The notes under the pieces are model-generated. The model did no database searches and was not told the origin of the DNA. It was given only the letters and a program-made list of their open reading frames with translations. Made by a program: the position numbers and the translations under genes. From positions 12,501 through 76,500 of the forward strand of contig WION01000239.1 of NCBI GenBank assembly GCA_015039365.1: DNA of 64,000 nt. Reading direction: 5' to 3'. Positions 1 through 8,850 of this stretch are shown piece after piece; the first letter of the stretch is position 1, and every line of letters starts with the position of its first letter. The DNA is from Amanita rubescens. Lineage: Eukaryota > Basidiomycota > Agaricomycetes > Agaricales > Amanitaceae.

Positions 1-191
1 GTCCAAGGAAAGACTAGCTTGTTGCTTAGGGTATGTACTACAATATACGCTACTTATATACTACCTAGGGCGTAGGGTATGAGTCATTGGGTACAGGGTA
101 TGAGTCATACTATGTCATAGGGCGTAGGGTACATGAGTCAGTACATGCACGAAGCATGCGGCGTATCAAGGAGTAAAACAGGGGCTTGACA
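1..191 (-). repeat. 3' LTR of the first retrotransposon (192 bp, first base outside the window)
   Basis: Identical to 6261-6452 over all visible bases. It ends TTGACA on the plus strand, the inverted partner of the TGTC start seen in the other copy. It contains short internal repeats of the GGGTATGAGTCAT and GGGCGTAGGGTA type. Confidence 0.95.
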
Positions 192-623
192 TAGCCTCCG
201 TTTCAAGGTTTGGATTCCAGACGAACTGGAAGGGGATCCAAAAATTCGATGGTATGACAATTGGCACTCACGTTCTTCCTGATGCTCCTTCGTCTTTACC
301 CGTTACCAGACCTGCGTCCAATGCCGACGGGAGGTTACTATCGAGTGCTAAGGTTAGGCCTTTCGACTTTCCACATAGGGGTCCATCTCCAGGGTTCACC
401 GAATACCCTATTGACATCTCACGATTCCTCGTTCGAGGCGTCACCCATGATCTTGCCTAGGTGCGTCCTCTCCCGATTCCTCGCTGTTTCTTTCTTTTTC
501 TCTCCCTGTTCGTATCGGATCTTGTTGCTACAGGTATCAGTCACTTTAAACTGGTGTGGGTCCTTGCGACGAATTCGCTTCTTCGCGTGCGCTCTTCCAG
601 CGTTGCCAGTTCCCTTCGAGTTT
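192..623 (-). other. 3' untranslated region of the first retrotransposon
   Basis: Lies between the pol stop and the 3' LTR. Several short open frames here are not supported by anything. The stretch next to the LTR (about 193-206, read on the minus strand) is moderately purine-rich and may serve as the polypurine tract, but it is a weak match. Confidence 0.5.
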
Positions 624-3600
624 TCATCGATACTCTTCGTCGAAGGCTTTGTCATCCCACCCATAAAGGCGCGGATGTGGAACATAGAGAGGGAGGAGGT
701 GCGGAGGTGTTGGCGTCGGCGGTCCAGAGGGGGTTGGAGATAGGGATGATGGGGGGAGGAGAGGAAGGGGTTTGTTTTGTCGTAACGCTGAAGGGTTTTT
801 CTTATAGTATTCCTTTATTGCCTTCTTCGCGTTTTCCATGTGTTCCTCGGGTTCCCATGTATTTTCTTCTTCGGGTAACCCTTTCCATTTCACCAAGAAA
901 CGTTTCCCTTGCCTCGTTTTTCTTACCCCTTTCACCGCTTCTACTTCGTATTCTTCACGTCCATTAATAATTTCCGGTGGCGGCCGCGGTTCGTTTTCTT
1001 GCTGCGCCGGGAATTGCGGTTCATAAACTGGTTTAAGTTTCGACTCGTGGAAGACGTCGTGTATCCCCCATGTCGGTGGTAATTCCAGTTTATACGCTGA
1101 TTTCCCTACCTCGGAAATTACTTTGAAGGGTCCGTGGAACTTTGCGTCGAGTTTTTTCGATGTCCTTGTTGTTTTAATTTTGGACGCATCTAGATATACT
1201 CGATCCCCTGGTTGATACCGTCGAGATGGTTTGACGTGTTTATCGTGTTGTCTTTTCATCCTTTCGGCTGCTTGTTCCAAGTTTGCTTTCACCGTTTTCC
1301 ATGTTTCTTTGAACCTTTCGATATATTCCGCGGCCGAGTGGTTTGCTGTTTCCGTTTTACCTTCCGTTCCTTTGAATGGATTTCTTCCCGTTGTAATCAT
1401 GAAAGGGGAGAACCCTGTTGCCGAATGTCGTCGATCGTTATGGCAGAATTGAGCTATGGGGAGCCAATCTGTCCAGTCGTCTTGTTTTTCGTTGACATAC
1501 ATCCGCAGATATTCTTCCAGTTCTTGGTTTACTCGTTCCGTTTGTCCATCTGTTTGGGGATGATACGCTGTTGAAGGGTTTGCTTCTATTCCCAACGTTT
1601 GGTATAATCCTTTCATAAATCCGGATACGAATTGCGTTCCTCGATCCGATATGACCTTTTTCGGTAGTCCTTGTTCCTTGAATATATGTTCCCGATAAAG
1701 GTTTGCTACTCCTTGCGATGTTATCGTTGTATTACATGGAATGAAGTAAGCCTTTTTTGAGAATCGATCGACAATTACCAAGATCATATCTTTTCCTTTT
1801 GACGGTACTAACGGTCCGATAAGGTCTATGCTGATTACTGCCCATGGTTCCGACGGGATTTCGTTTGGTTGTAATGGCGCCGCCCTTGGTTGTCTATCGG
1901 GTTTATTGATCTGGCATTGATGGCATGCTTTGATGTACGTTTCAATGTCCCGTTTCATGTTAGGCCACCAGAATCCTCTTGTCGTTAATTCCAGGGTTTT
2001 TGCGACTCCTGGGTGTCCTGCTGTTTTTACGTCATGGTTCGAACTGATTACCCTTTCTCGAATTTCTGGTTTTGCTGGTACGTATATTCGTCCTTTCCAT
2101 TCCCAGCACTGATCGAGGGTATCGTATTTGAAGTCCGGGTCCTTTTCTTTTATTCCCTTTGTTACTTGTTTATCGAAATATCGACGATGTGTGTTGCGAA
2201 TTTCTTGTCGAATACTTAGCCATTCGTAACTTTCGTCGTCTATTCTGATTTCGACTTTTCCGAATATATCTTCTTTCAGGAGAATGATTCCTTCGTTATC
2301 GTTTTCTCCTTTCGGGTGTCCGGCTCTTCTCGATAATATATCGGCTTTAGTATTTGTTTTCCCGGATCGATGCTTTATGACGAAGTTATATTCTTGTAGA
2401 TCCATGATCCATCGGGCTTGTCTCCTGTTTAGGTTTTGCGGTTTTCGGAAATATGTAAGATTTTGATGATCTGTTAATACTTCCGTTACCGTTTCTGTTC
2501 CTTTTAGGTAGTGAGCCCAATCGTAGAATCCTTGCATTACCGCTAGCATTTCTTTGTCATATACTTCGTAATTTCTTTCTGCATCGTTTAGTGCTTTCGA
2601 TATGAATGCTACGGGTTTCCAAATTCCGTCGTCGTTGAGTTGAGAAAGTATCGCCGCGATTGCAAAATCTGATGCGTCCGTTTCCATTCGGAAGGGTCTT
2701 CCTGGTTTAGGGATGATGAGGACCCTTTCGGAGGCGATTTCCTTCTTTAGTCCTTCGAACGCTTCTTGTTGTAATTCCGTCCATAACCATTCGGTCTTTC
2801 CCGTAAGTTTCGTTAATGCTTTCGCTATTTTCGCAAAGCCTTTAATGAACCTTCGGTAGAAGTTGACAAATCCGAGGAATTGTTGAAGTTCCCTTTTCGT
2901 TGTTGGCGTTGGCCATTCGGCTATCGCCTTCACCTTATTAGGGTCCATTCGTATTCCTTTATTTGAAATGATTAATCCTAAGAATTCGATCTCTTCTTGT
3001 TCGAAGTAACATTTCTCTGCTTTTAAGGAAAGTTGGTGCTGTCGTAATTTTTCGAGGATTCTTTTGACTTGTCCTTGATGTTCTTCTTTGTCTTTTGAGA
3101 ACACTAGGATGTCATCCATATAGATTACGACCCATCCTTCTGCAATTTCTTCTCTAAAGATATCATTCATCATTGTTTGGAATGTTGCTGGTGAATTGGT
3201 TAATCCGAAGAACATTACCAGCGGTTCGAATAATCCACGATTCGTTCGGAACGCGGCCTTCCATTCGTCTCCTTCTTTGATCCTGATGTTATTGTATCCC
3301 CATCTTACGTCCATCTTCGAGAAGTATTTTGCTTCGGATAATTTGTCGATTAATTCCGAGATTAACGGTAATGGATATCTATTTTTGATAGTCATTTCAT
3401 TTAGTTTCCGATAATCTTGGACTGGTCGTAGTTTTCCGTCTTTCTTTTTCACGAAGAAGAACGGCGATGCCATGGGTGATTTACTTGGTTTGATCCTTCC
3501 CGTTTCCAATTGTTCTTTCAGGAATTCGTCCAATTGTTTTTGTTCTTCTGGGTTCAACGGGTATATTTTGCAATCCACCATTTTTGCTCCTGGTGTTAAT

Positions 3601-4634
3601 TCAATTGCGTGGTCCCATGCCCTTCTCGGTGGTAATTGGTCGAACGTCTGTTTTTCGAATACTTCTTTGTAATCGCGATAGGCTTCCGGTACTATTTCCT
3701 TCCAGGTTCTCTCGATTTGATTGGCTCCTGCAATATCAGTTGCAAAGTTTGATTTTGCTCGCACCTTTATCCAGGGGAGATCAACGTGTCGTATGAACTC
3801 GGGTCGATCGATATCAATGGCCAGTATTTTATCTTCTTCTGGATTATATTGATCGATTTCATCCTCTGGTTCTCCGACCCACGATTCGTCGTAACATTCT
3901 CCTGGACATTTTGAGAACTTTATTTGGGCCTTTCTCCATTCGATTTCTGGGTTATGATGTTCTAACCAATCGTGTCCGAGGAATACGTCTTTCTTTCCAA
4001 TATTTACCACCGCCAGTTCCAGTGTTTCTTCATGGTCGTAAATTCTCATTTTGATTGTGACCATGTCCGTTATCTTTCCTCCGACGTTTAACGTTCCGTC
4101 GGCGTTAGTGGCGGTTATTGCTCGTGGTAGTTTGGTTGTGTTGATTTTATGTTCCTCGACAAATTGTTTGGATATCGCAGACATCATGCATCCGCTGTCG
4201 ATTAATGCTATGGTGTCGAAGCTTCCTTCTGTATCCAGGGTGGTGAGGATGATTCGTATATCCATTTCCCTGTGTCCGGATGCTCCGATCCATTGCGGTT
4301 CTCTGAGTTTTCGCAGGTACCAGATTGCTTCTTCCTCTTCGAGATCATTGATTTTATTGATCAATTCTTCATCAATTTGTTCTCTGAAGGTTTGGTGGGC
4401 GAACATTCGTAATTGCGTAACTCCCTGTTCCGGGTATTTCCATAATTGTCTTATCATCCATGCGGACGATGAATTTCTGAGTTTGTTTGTTTTGTCCCTT
4501 ATCGATGTGTTTCGAATCTTTCCTTCCTTTTGTTTCACCTCGTATATTATTGATTCAAGGGATACATATTCGGAAGGTACTAGAGATTCATAAATACATC
4601 GATCGGAGATCAACGAAGAGGGACTATCCTTCAT
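624..4634 (-). CDS. pol: Pol polyprotein of Ty3/gypsy chromovirus: PR-RT-RH-IN-chromodomain
   Basis: 1336 residues. Domains in order: aspartic protease with DSG at residues 146-148; reverse transcriptase with YMDD at about 505-508 (plus-strand 3111-3122); RNase H (TDASDFA, later TDHQNL); integrase with an HHCC zinc finger (CHQCQ), catalytic Asp in the IDLIG and SDRGTQF motifs, and Glu in the TDGQTERVN region; then a chromodomain (VKWKGLPEEENTWEPEEH) and a proline-rich tail. No internal stop or frameshift is visible, so the enzyme set looks intact. The first ATG overlaps the gag stop as ATGA, and the pol frame is open upstream of this ATG, so Pol could be made by reinitiation or by -1 frameshifting from gag. 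Confidence 0.95.
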   Translation of the reverse strand: MKDSPSSLISDRCIYESLVPSEYVSLESIIYEVKQKEGKIRNTSIRDKTNKLRNSSSAWMIRQLWKYPEQGVTQLRMFAHQTFREQIDEELINKINDLEEEEAIWYLRKLREPQWIGASGHREMDIRIILTTLDTEGSFDTIALIDSGCMMSAISKQFVEEHKINTTKLPRAITATNADGTLNVGGKITDMVTIKMRIYDHEETLELAVVNIGKKDVFLGHDWLEHHNPEIEWRKAQIKFSKCPGECYDESWVGEPEDEIDQYNPEEDKILAIDIDRPEFIRHVDLPWIKVRAKSNFATDIAGANQIERTWKEIVPEAYRDYKEVFEKQTFDQLPPRRAWDHAIELTPGAKMVDCKIYPLNPEEQKQLDEFLKEQLETGRIKPSKSPMASPFFFVKKKDGKLRPVQDYRKLNEMTIKNRYPLPLISELIDKLSEAKYFSKMDVRWGYNNIRIKEGDEWKAAFRTNRGLFEPLVMFFGLTNSPATFQTMMNDIFREEIAEGWVVIYMDDILVFSKDKEEHQGQVKRILEKLRQHQLSLKAEKCYFEQEEIEFLGLIISNKGIRMDPNKVKAIAEWPTPTTKRELQQFLGFVNFYRRFIKGFAKIAKALTKLTGKTEWLWTELQQEAFEGLKKEIASERVLIIPKPGRPFRMETDASDFAIAAILSQLNDDGIWKPVAFISKALNDAERNYEVYDKEMLAVMQGFYDWAHYLKGTETVTEVLTDHQNLTYFRKPQNLNRRQARWIMDLQEYNFVIKHRSGKTNTKADILSRRAGHPKGENDNEGIILLKEDIFGKVEIRIDDESYEWLSIRQEIRNTHRRYFDKQVTKGIKEKDPDFKYDTLDQCWEWKGRIYVPAKPEIRERVISSNHDVKTAGHPGVAKTLELTTRGFWWPNMKRDIETYIKACHQCQINKPDRQPRAAPLQPNEIPSEPWAVISIDLIGPLVPSKGKDMILVIVDRFSKKAYFIPCNTTITSQGVANLYREHIFKEQGLPKKVISDRGTQFVSGFMKGLYQTLGIEANPSTAYHPQTDGQTERVNQELEEYLRMYVNEKQDDWTDWLPIAQFCHNDRRHSATGFSPFMITTGRNPFKGTEGKTETANHSAAEYIERFKETWKTVKANLEQAAERMKRQHDKHVKPSRRYQPGDRVYLDASKIKTTRTSKKLDAKFHGPFKVISEVGKSAYKLELPPTWGIHDVFHESKLKPVYEPQFPAQQENEPRPPPEIINGREEYEVEAVKGVRKTRQGKRFLVKWKGLPEEENTWEPEEHMENAKKAIKEYYKKNPSALRQNKPLPLLPPSSLSPTPSGPPTPTPPHLLPLYVPHPRLYGWDDKAFDEEYR

Positions 4635-4652
4635 TGATCTTTCACAAAACCC
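4631..4652 (-). promoter_or_regulatory. gag-pol junction: candidate -1 slippery site G GGT TTT plus ATGA stop-start overlap
   Basis: On the minus strand the gag frame reads GGT TTT preceded by G at 4652-4646, which fits X XXY YYZ. The gag stop TGA (4633-4631) comes 12 nt later and shares bases with the ATG of pol (4634-4632). The pol frame is the -1 frame relative to gag and is open across the heptamer. Both -1 frameshifting and termination-reinitiation are therefore possible; the sequence does not decide between them. Confidence 0.6.
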
Positions 4653-5968
4653 AACTTTTCTTTCATTTCCGTCTTTTCTTCTTCGGTCATTGATCCGAAG
4701 TAGTCTCCTACCGCTTGCCTTCTAATCACGGTTTTCCCTTTGCAGTATTTTGCGATGTGACCGATTTTTCCACAGTTATAACATTTTGGTGGAGGACGGG
4801 TTGTCGGGGTCTGGTCAACATCCATTGCGTTTTCGTCTTTGACTTTAACCGTTATTGTTTCCCTTTTTGTTTGACTTGGCCCAGCTTGCGCGTTTGTTCT
4901 TGTTACCTTGAATTCTCTTTTTCCATAGTACCTTTCGGCTTCCCGGAATTGTTTTTCTATTTCCGTTGCCCTGGTGTACCATGCTTGAAGTTGTCCTGGC
5001 GCGCTTCCATCTCCTGGGTTTCCTAATTCAATTACCCTTCGGCCTACTCCGACTTTGACTCCTTTTTTGAATTGATCAATCAAGGCGATTTCGTCGAAAC
5101 CTGAGAGTTGGGCCCATCCTTTGAATTCGATAATGTATTCCTCGATGGTTTTATCCCCTTGTTTTAATTCTCGAAGTTTTTTGATGGCCTCGTCACGTGT
5201 TTCCGTTGTAAGGAAGTATTGCCTTGCTTCCTCTGCGAATGCATTCCAATTCATGAAAGGTGGTTTGTGGATAAATTTGTATCTCTCCCATGCCGGGTGA
5301 TCTGCCGTGGCTTCTTCCGCGGGTACTTCTGTGCATGCTTGGTAGTGCGTGCAGGTTCGTCCGGGGTGGTCGTTTGCGAATCTGATCCGTTCTTCATCAT
5401 TCTGTGCAATTTCTCCTATTTTTCCGTTTGCCCAGTTTGACGCTCGATTTCCTTTTCCTTTCCTGATCCGTTGTATTGCGTATGTGACTCGTGCAATATC
5501 ATCCGTTAATCTTACTTGAATGAAGTAGTAGTTCATTCTTCTGAGCCAGGAATCGATTTCCGCCGGTTCGCCTTCGTAGTGTTCCGGAGGTTCTATTTTC
5601 AATTCCGGTGGTCGTGTCCTGAGTCTATCGGCGTCTCTGTCTGCTCGTTCTGCGGCACGTCGTTCCCGTCTGAGTTGTCTTTCAAACTCTTGTTGTTGTT
5701 GTGCCAGTTGTCTTTGGAAATTCTCGTTTTGTACCCGTAATTGTTCTACAACAGTCGCAATACTTGCTCCCATTGCTGCTGCAGCAATAGTTGCGTCTTC
5801 GGTTTCCGTTGCGATTGTTTCCATTGTGGGTACGGCCGTTGTCGAGGTTGCTCCAATGATATTTCCTGCTTCGTCAAAGGTTGGTTGGACGATCTGTACT
5901 CTGTTTCGTCGCATGATGTAGGTGAATCCTGCCAGCGCGATCGCAGTGAGCGCAGCTGGTAGGGCCAT
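4631..5968 (-). CDS. gag: Gag polyprotein with CCHC zinc knuckle
   Basis: 445 residues. The N-terminus has a short hydrophobic stretch (residues 1-19), followed by a long charged coiled-coil-like region rich in Q, E and R (about 75-120). The capsid-like part carries a retrotransposon-gag pattern (FLTTETRDEAIKKLRELKQG). A zinc knuckle CYNCGKIGHIAKYC starts at about residue 396. It packages element RNA and forms the particle. The start is the first ATG after a leader of about 290 nt downstream of the 5' LTR. The stop overlaps the pol start. No break is visible. Confidence 0.93.
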   Translation of the reverse strand: MALPAALTAIALAGFTYIMRRNRVQIVQPTFDEAGNIIGATSTTAVPTMETIATETEDATIAAAAMGASIATVVEQLRVQNENFQRQLAQQQQEFERQLRRERRAAERADRDADRLRTRPPELKIEPPEHYEGEPAEIDSWLRRMNYYFIQVRLTDDIARVTYAIQRIRKGKGNRASNWANGKIGEIAQNDEERIRFANDHPGRTCTHYQACTEVPAEEATADHPAWERYKFIHKPPFMNWNAFAEEARQYFLTTETRDEAIKKLRELKQGDKTIEEYIIEFKGWAQLSGFDEIALIDQFKKGVKVGVGRRVIELGNPGDGSAPGQLQAWYTRATEIEKQFREAERYYGKREFKVTRTNAQAGPSQTKRETITVKVKDENAMDVDQTPTTRPPPKCYNCGKIGHIAKYCKGKTVIRRQAVGDYFGSMTEEEKTEMKEKLGFVKDQ

Positions 5969-6260
5969 GGTTTAGCGGGTGTTTGGGGTTGTGTAGAACT
6001 GTTGATGTACTTGTGCAATATAAACTGCTACAAGGTAAAGGTATGTGAGGTGTGCTATCAGGGCGATAGCAAGGAAGATCCGTAGGAAATTCGTGGTGAG
6101 TGGTGTGAAGAAAAGCAACAAGCTTATGTCACGAGCCTTAGACAGGCTACACAACACAAGACTCAATCACTCGTAGATACTACCGACAGTGTCAGGTAGC
6201 GAGGGCGAATACAAGACTCGTCAAGAGTCAGGGCAAGTTTAGAAGGGAGGAGCTCCGAGC
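5969..6260 (-). other. Leader between 5' LTR and gag of the first retrotransposon
   Basis: Expected site of the primer binding and packaging signals. The bases directly after the LTR (minus strand GCTCGGAGCTCC) do not start with the TGG expected for pairing with a tRNA CCA end. Self-priming, known for Tf1/sushi chromoviruses, is possible but not demonstrated here. Confidence 0.4.
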
Positions 6261-6452
6261 TGTCCAAGGAAAGACTAGCTTGTTGCTTAGGGTATGTACT
6301 ACAATATACGCTACTTATATACTACCTAGGGCGTAGGGTATGAGTCATTGGGTACAGGGTATGAGTCATACTATGTCATAGGGCGTAGGGTACATGAGTC
6401 AGTACATGCACGAAGCATGCGGCGTATCAAGGAGTAAAACAGGGGCTTGACA
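6261..6452 (-). repeat. 5' LTR of the first retrotransposon (192 bp)
   Basis: Starts TGTCCAAGG and ends CTTGACA on the plus strand. It is the full-length copy of the repeat at 1-191. Confidence 0.95.
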
Positions 6453-7249
6453 GGGAGCCTTGGAAGCAGAACCTGTGAAGGGCCACTGGGCCACATGCAT
6501 CAGTGGCTCACTCCATGGGTCATGATGATGGCAGAGGGTGGTGATTACAGAGGCTGGACCTGGGTGTGGCCTGTACACCTGAGGTCTTAGGGTGGCAGCC
6601 TGAGTAGTGAGCTGCTGGGTGGGGTTTCACTGTTTGGATTGCTCCAGAACAGGTGTGGCTAGAGAGTTGAATTGGGGGTGGCAGTACCTCAGGTGGAGGG
6701 TGGGGGATCAGGAGTGTGTTCTCCTTCTGGTGGTCCATGGGTGCAATGCTGGTGGGCCTGTGGGGTCACTCAGTCTCTGTCAGCCAGCAAAGGAAAGGGA
6801 CAGAGGGGTCAGAAGGGAATGGAGGGGAAGGAGACTCCTGGTCCTGTTTGCTTCAAATTGTCTCACATGGCTTAAAGGAGGTGGCAGTGATGAGCACCAT
6901 TGGAGGCTGGACTGGGCCTACTAGAGTAGGGGGATGTTGATGGGATATGATTTTGAATGGAAAGGCCAAAAGGGACTCAGGTGGGACTCACCTTAGTTTC
7001 AATTACTAGTTTTTTCTTTTCTTTTTCATTTTAATTAACTCGTATTACACATATCATTACCTTCATCAAGGGGTATAACCCATAAGGGTGTGGGTGTGGG
7101 TATGGAAGTGGGTGTGGGTATGGGTCAGCTTGCCATGTACCCTGATCCAAACCCATACCCAGAGTGAGGGTATGGGTATGTCACAGGGACCAGGGTGTGG
7201 GTGTGGGTATGCATCTGGATACCCAGGGGTTCACCCAAGCCAATCCCTA
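6453..7249. other. Unassigned non-coding sequence, GT-rich simple repeat at its end
   Basis: No credible gene. From about 7085 there is a degenerate GGGTGTGGGTAT-type low-complexity tract that runs on past 7200. The texture (few CpG, many TG and CA) resembles the decayed transposon DNA that follows, so it is probably more of the same graveyard. Confidence 0.4.
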
Positions 7250-7698
7250 TGTGAGAGGGAGTGCCATGAGAGGGTGCAGTTGGTCCAATGGAGTATAGTT
7301 TATCAGTGGGAGGGTGAGGGTCAGCAACAATGGGTTTCATTCTCTCCTGACTTACCTGGAGTGCAGTTGGGTGTGATAGGATATGAGAGGGTGAGGGTTA
7401 GCAACACTGGGTTTCACATGTGATGGCATGGCTTATATTATATTGATATTTATGTTGTCTTTTGTAGTTTTACATCAATTTCAACATTGCAATTAATTGT
7501 ATGAGAGCCATAGGGACATGGAAAACAATGTAAGGACTGGTCTAGACCAGTCCAAGACCGGTCCAAGACTGGTCCTGGTCCAGACCGGTCCTAACCGGTC
7601 TTTTTTCTGAATTTAGACCGGTCTAGCGGTCTTAAGCGGTCCGGTTCCGGTCTTTTTGATATCAGGGAGACCGGACCGGACCAGACTTTAAAACACTA
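7250..7698 (-). repeat. Partial copy of the GACCGGTC-rich hAT-like MITE
   Basis: Resembles, in inverted orientation, the left part of the complete element at 18720-19815. Shared landmarks are the CAGTGGGAGGGTGAGGGTCA segment near 7300 and a dense cluster of ACCGGTC/GGACCGG motifs at about 7545-7690. It ends in CACTA (7694-7698), the same terminus as the complete copy. The other end is missing, so this copy is truncated, or its far end was separated by other insertions. Confidence 0.6.
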
Positions 7699-8339
7699 AT
7701 CTCACATGCTCTTAAATTCCTGCAGCCAGCGCTTGGCTGGCTCAGCTATCAGGGGTCACCATGATGAGATCACGGCATCTCAGGGCGCTTTCTTTTCTGG
7801 GAAGGCATGCCCTTCCTGTTCAAGTTTGGGCTGAGGGTGCACTAGGTTCACATGATTTCTGCCCTGGGCTGCATCAATCAAATTTAAGTGCATGATTAAA
7901 TTCAATTGTACCTAGGCTAGCTAATGAAAAATAAATTGAAGGACAACAACATATTGGGCTTGCAACTCAGTGTCAGCACCAATTGCTGTTGGCTGAGGGC
8001 TCTCAATTAAAAAGAGCTGGTACAATATGAATTGATGTGTGATAGATATGCTATTGAGTGGTCAGACTCACTACTTTGGAATTGGCAGTGTGCCAGTTGC
8101 GTTCTGCTGCAGTGCCATTGCGGCTATTCCATTGTCAGTTGGTGTGGCAACAAATCTCAGTCACAAGGGCTTGGACACCACATCAAGCTTGGGGATAGGT
8201 CACCTCAAGGCTCAAACATGGCCCTGTCCTTGTGAAGCCTGTCATCATGGTCAGAGGGGGATCCTTGAGTCAGAGCCTGGATATTGCCTGGCGCACCTAT
8301 TGTACTCCCCCACATTCAGTTCCTGAATCTGTTGCTTCA
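7699..8339. other. Decayed sequence without recognisable gene
   Basis: AT/TG-rich with no open frame I can assign. It lies directly downstream of the recombinase pseudogene tail and may include its former 3' region. Confidence 0.35.
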
Positions 8340-8439
8340 CTGCCACCTTGGTTCACTGAACCCCTTGATAGTCAGCTGGTTCCCAGTCCCTCAGTGGCCT
8401 CATCCCACATTCAGGATTGCCCTCCTCCCACTGACAGAT
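8340..8439 (-). pseudogene. C-terminal fragment of the tyrosine-recombinase pseudogene, cut off by the second LTR element
   Basis: Read on the minus strand, this continues in frame from the last bases of the fragment at 17906-18719, across the 5-bp duplication CAGAT. The joined frame gives a typical tail with the pattern W..A..QWEEG....L.DW before a TGA. The insertion of 9466 bp therefore split one gene. The frame is preserved only because the duplicated target falls between codons of this pattern. Confidence 0.6.
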
Positions 8440-8714
8440 TGTAACGGGTCGTTCGGAGGCTTATATATTCAAGATACCCTAGGACGGGAGCTAATCCTAG
8501 CTCCCTCATTATCCCCCGTATATAGTTTCCTTTTATAGTAGGTAGTCACTTAGTATACCATATGCGCTAGTCACGTAGTCACGGTTCACTTTTACTTAAC
8601 TTGTACTCACCACACGCGCACCCGCACGGTCTCAATAGACATTGATCCAGTGCAAGGCGCAAGGTGCGAACAGTCCCGGAACCATCCCCTGGTTCCGTCT
8701 TAGTAAACGTTACA
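8440..8714 (+). repeat. 5' LTR of the second retrotransposon (275 bp)
   Basis: Begins TGTAAC and ends GTTACA. It differs from the 3' LTR at 8446, 8518 and 8628; at each site this copy has CG where the other has CA. Confidence 0.95.
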
Positions 8715-8850
8715 CTTTTTTGCACTTCCACAAGTGCGGAACAATATTCGAACCAACAAACTTTCAAACACGAAAACTACCAAAATTAATACAAAAACCC
8801 TTCAAAAAACCTATATATAAACAAAAACCCAACATATTATAAACGACGCA

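Larger units (their letters stand above)
1..6452 (-). mobile_element. Ty3/gypsy LTR retrotransposon (chromovirus), young full-length copy
   Basis: A complete LTR element read on the minus strand: 5' LTR (6261-6452), leader, gag, pol (protease, reverse transcriptase, RNase H, integrase, chromodomain) and 3' LTR (1-191). The two LTRs are identical over all visible bases and both large ORFs are open, so the insertion is recent and may be mobile. LTR ends are TGTC...GACA. The window starts one base inside the 3' LTR, so the target duplication cannot be checked; the five bases after the 5' LTR are GGGAG. The chromodomain at the pol C-terminus places it among chromoviruses, which target chromatin. 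I could not recognise a tRNA-type primer binding site starting TGG next to the 5' LTR. Confidence 0.95.

Noticed and set aside
7085..7240. GGGTGTGGGTATGG-type tract as a telomeric repeat
   Set aside because: The unit is irregular, is not TTAGGG, and sits in transposon debris.
7694..7700. CACTAAT ending as a Helitron CTRR-T terminus
   Set aside because: The complete copy at 18720-19815 shows inverted TAGTG/CACTA ends and a duplicated target site, which Helitrons do not make.
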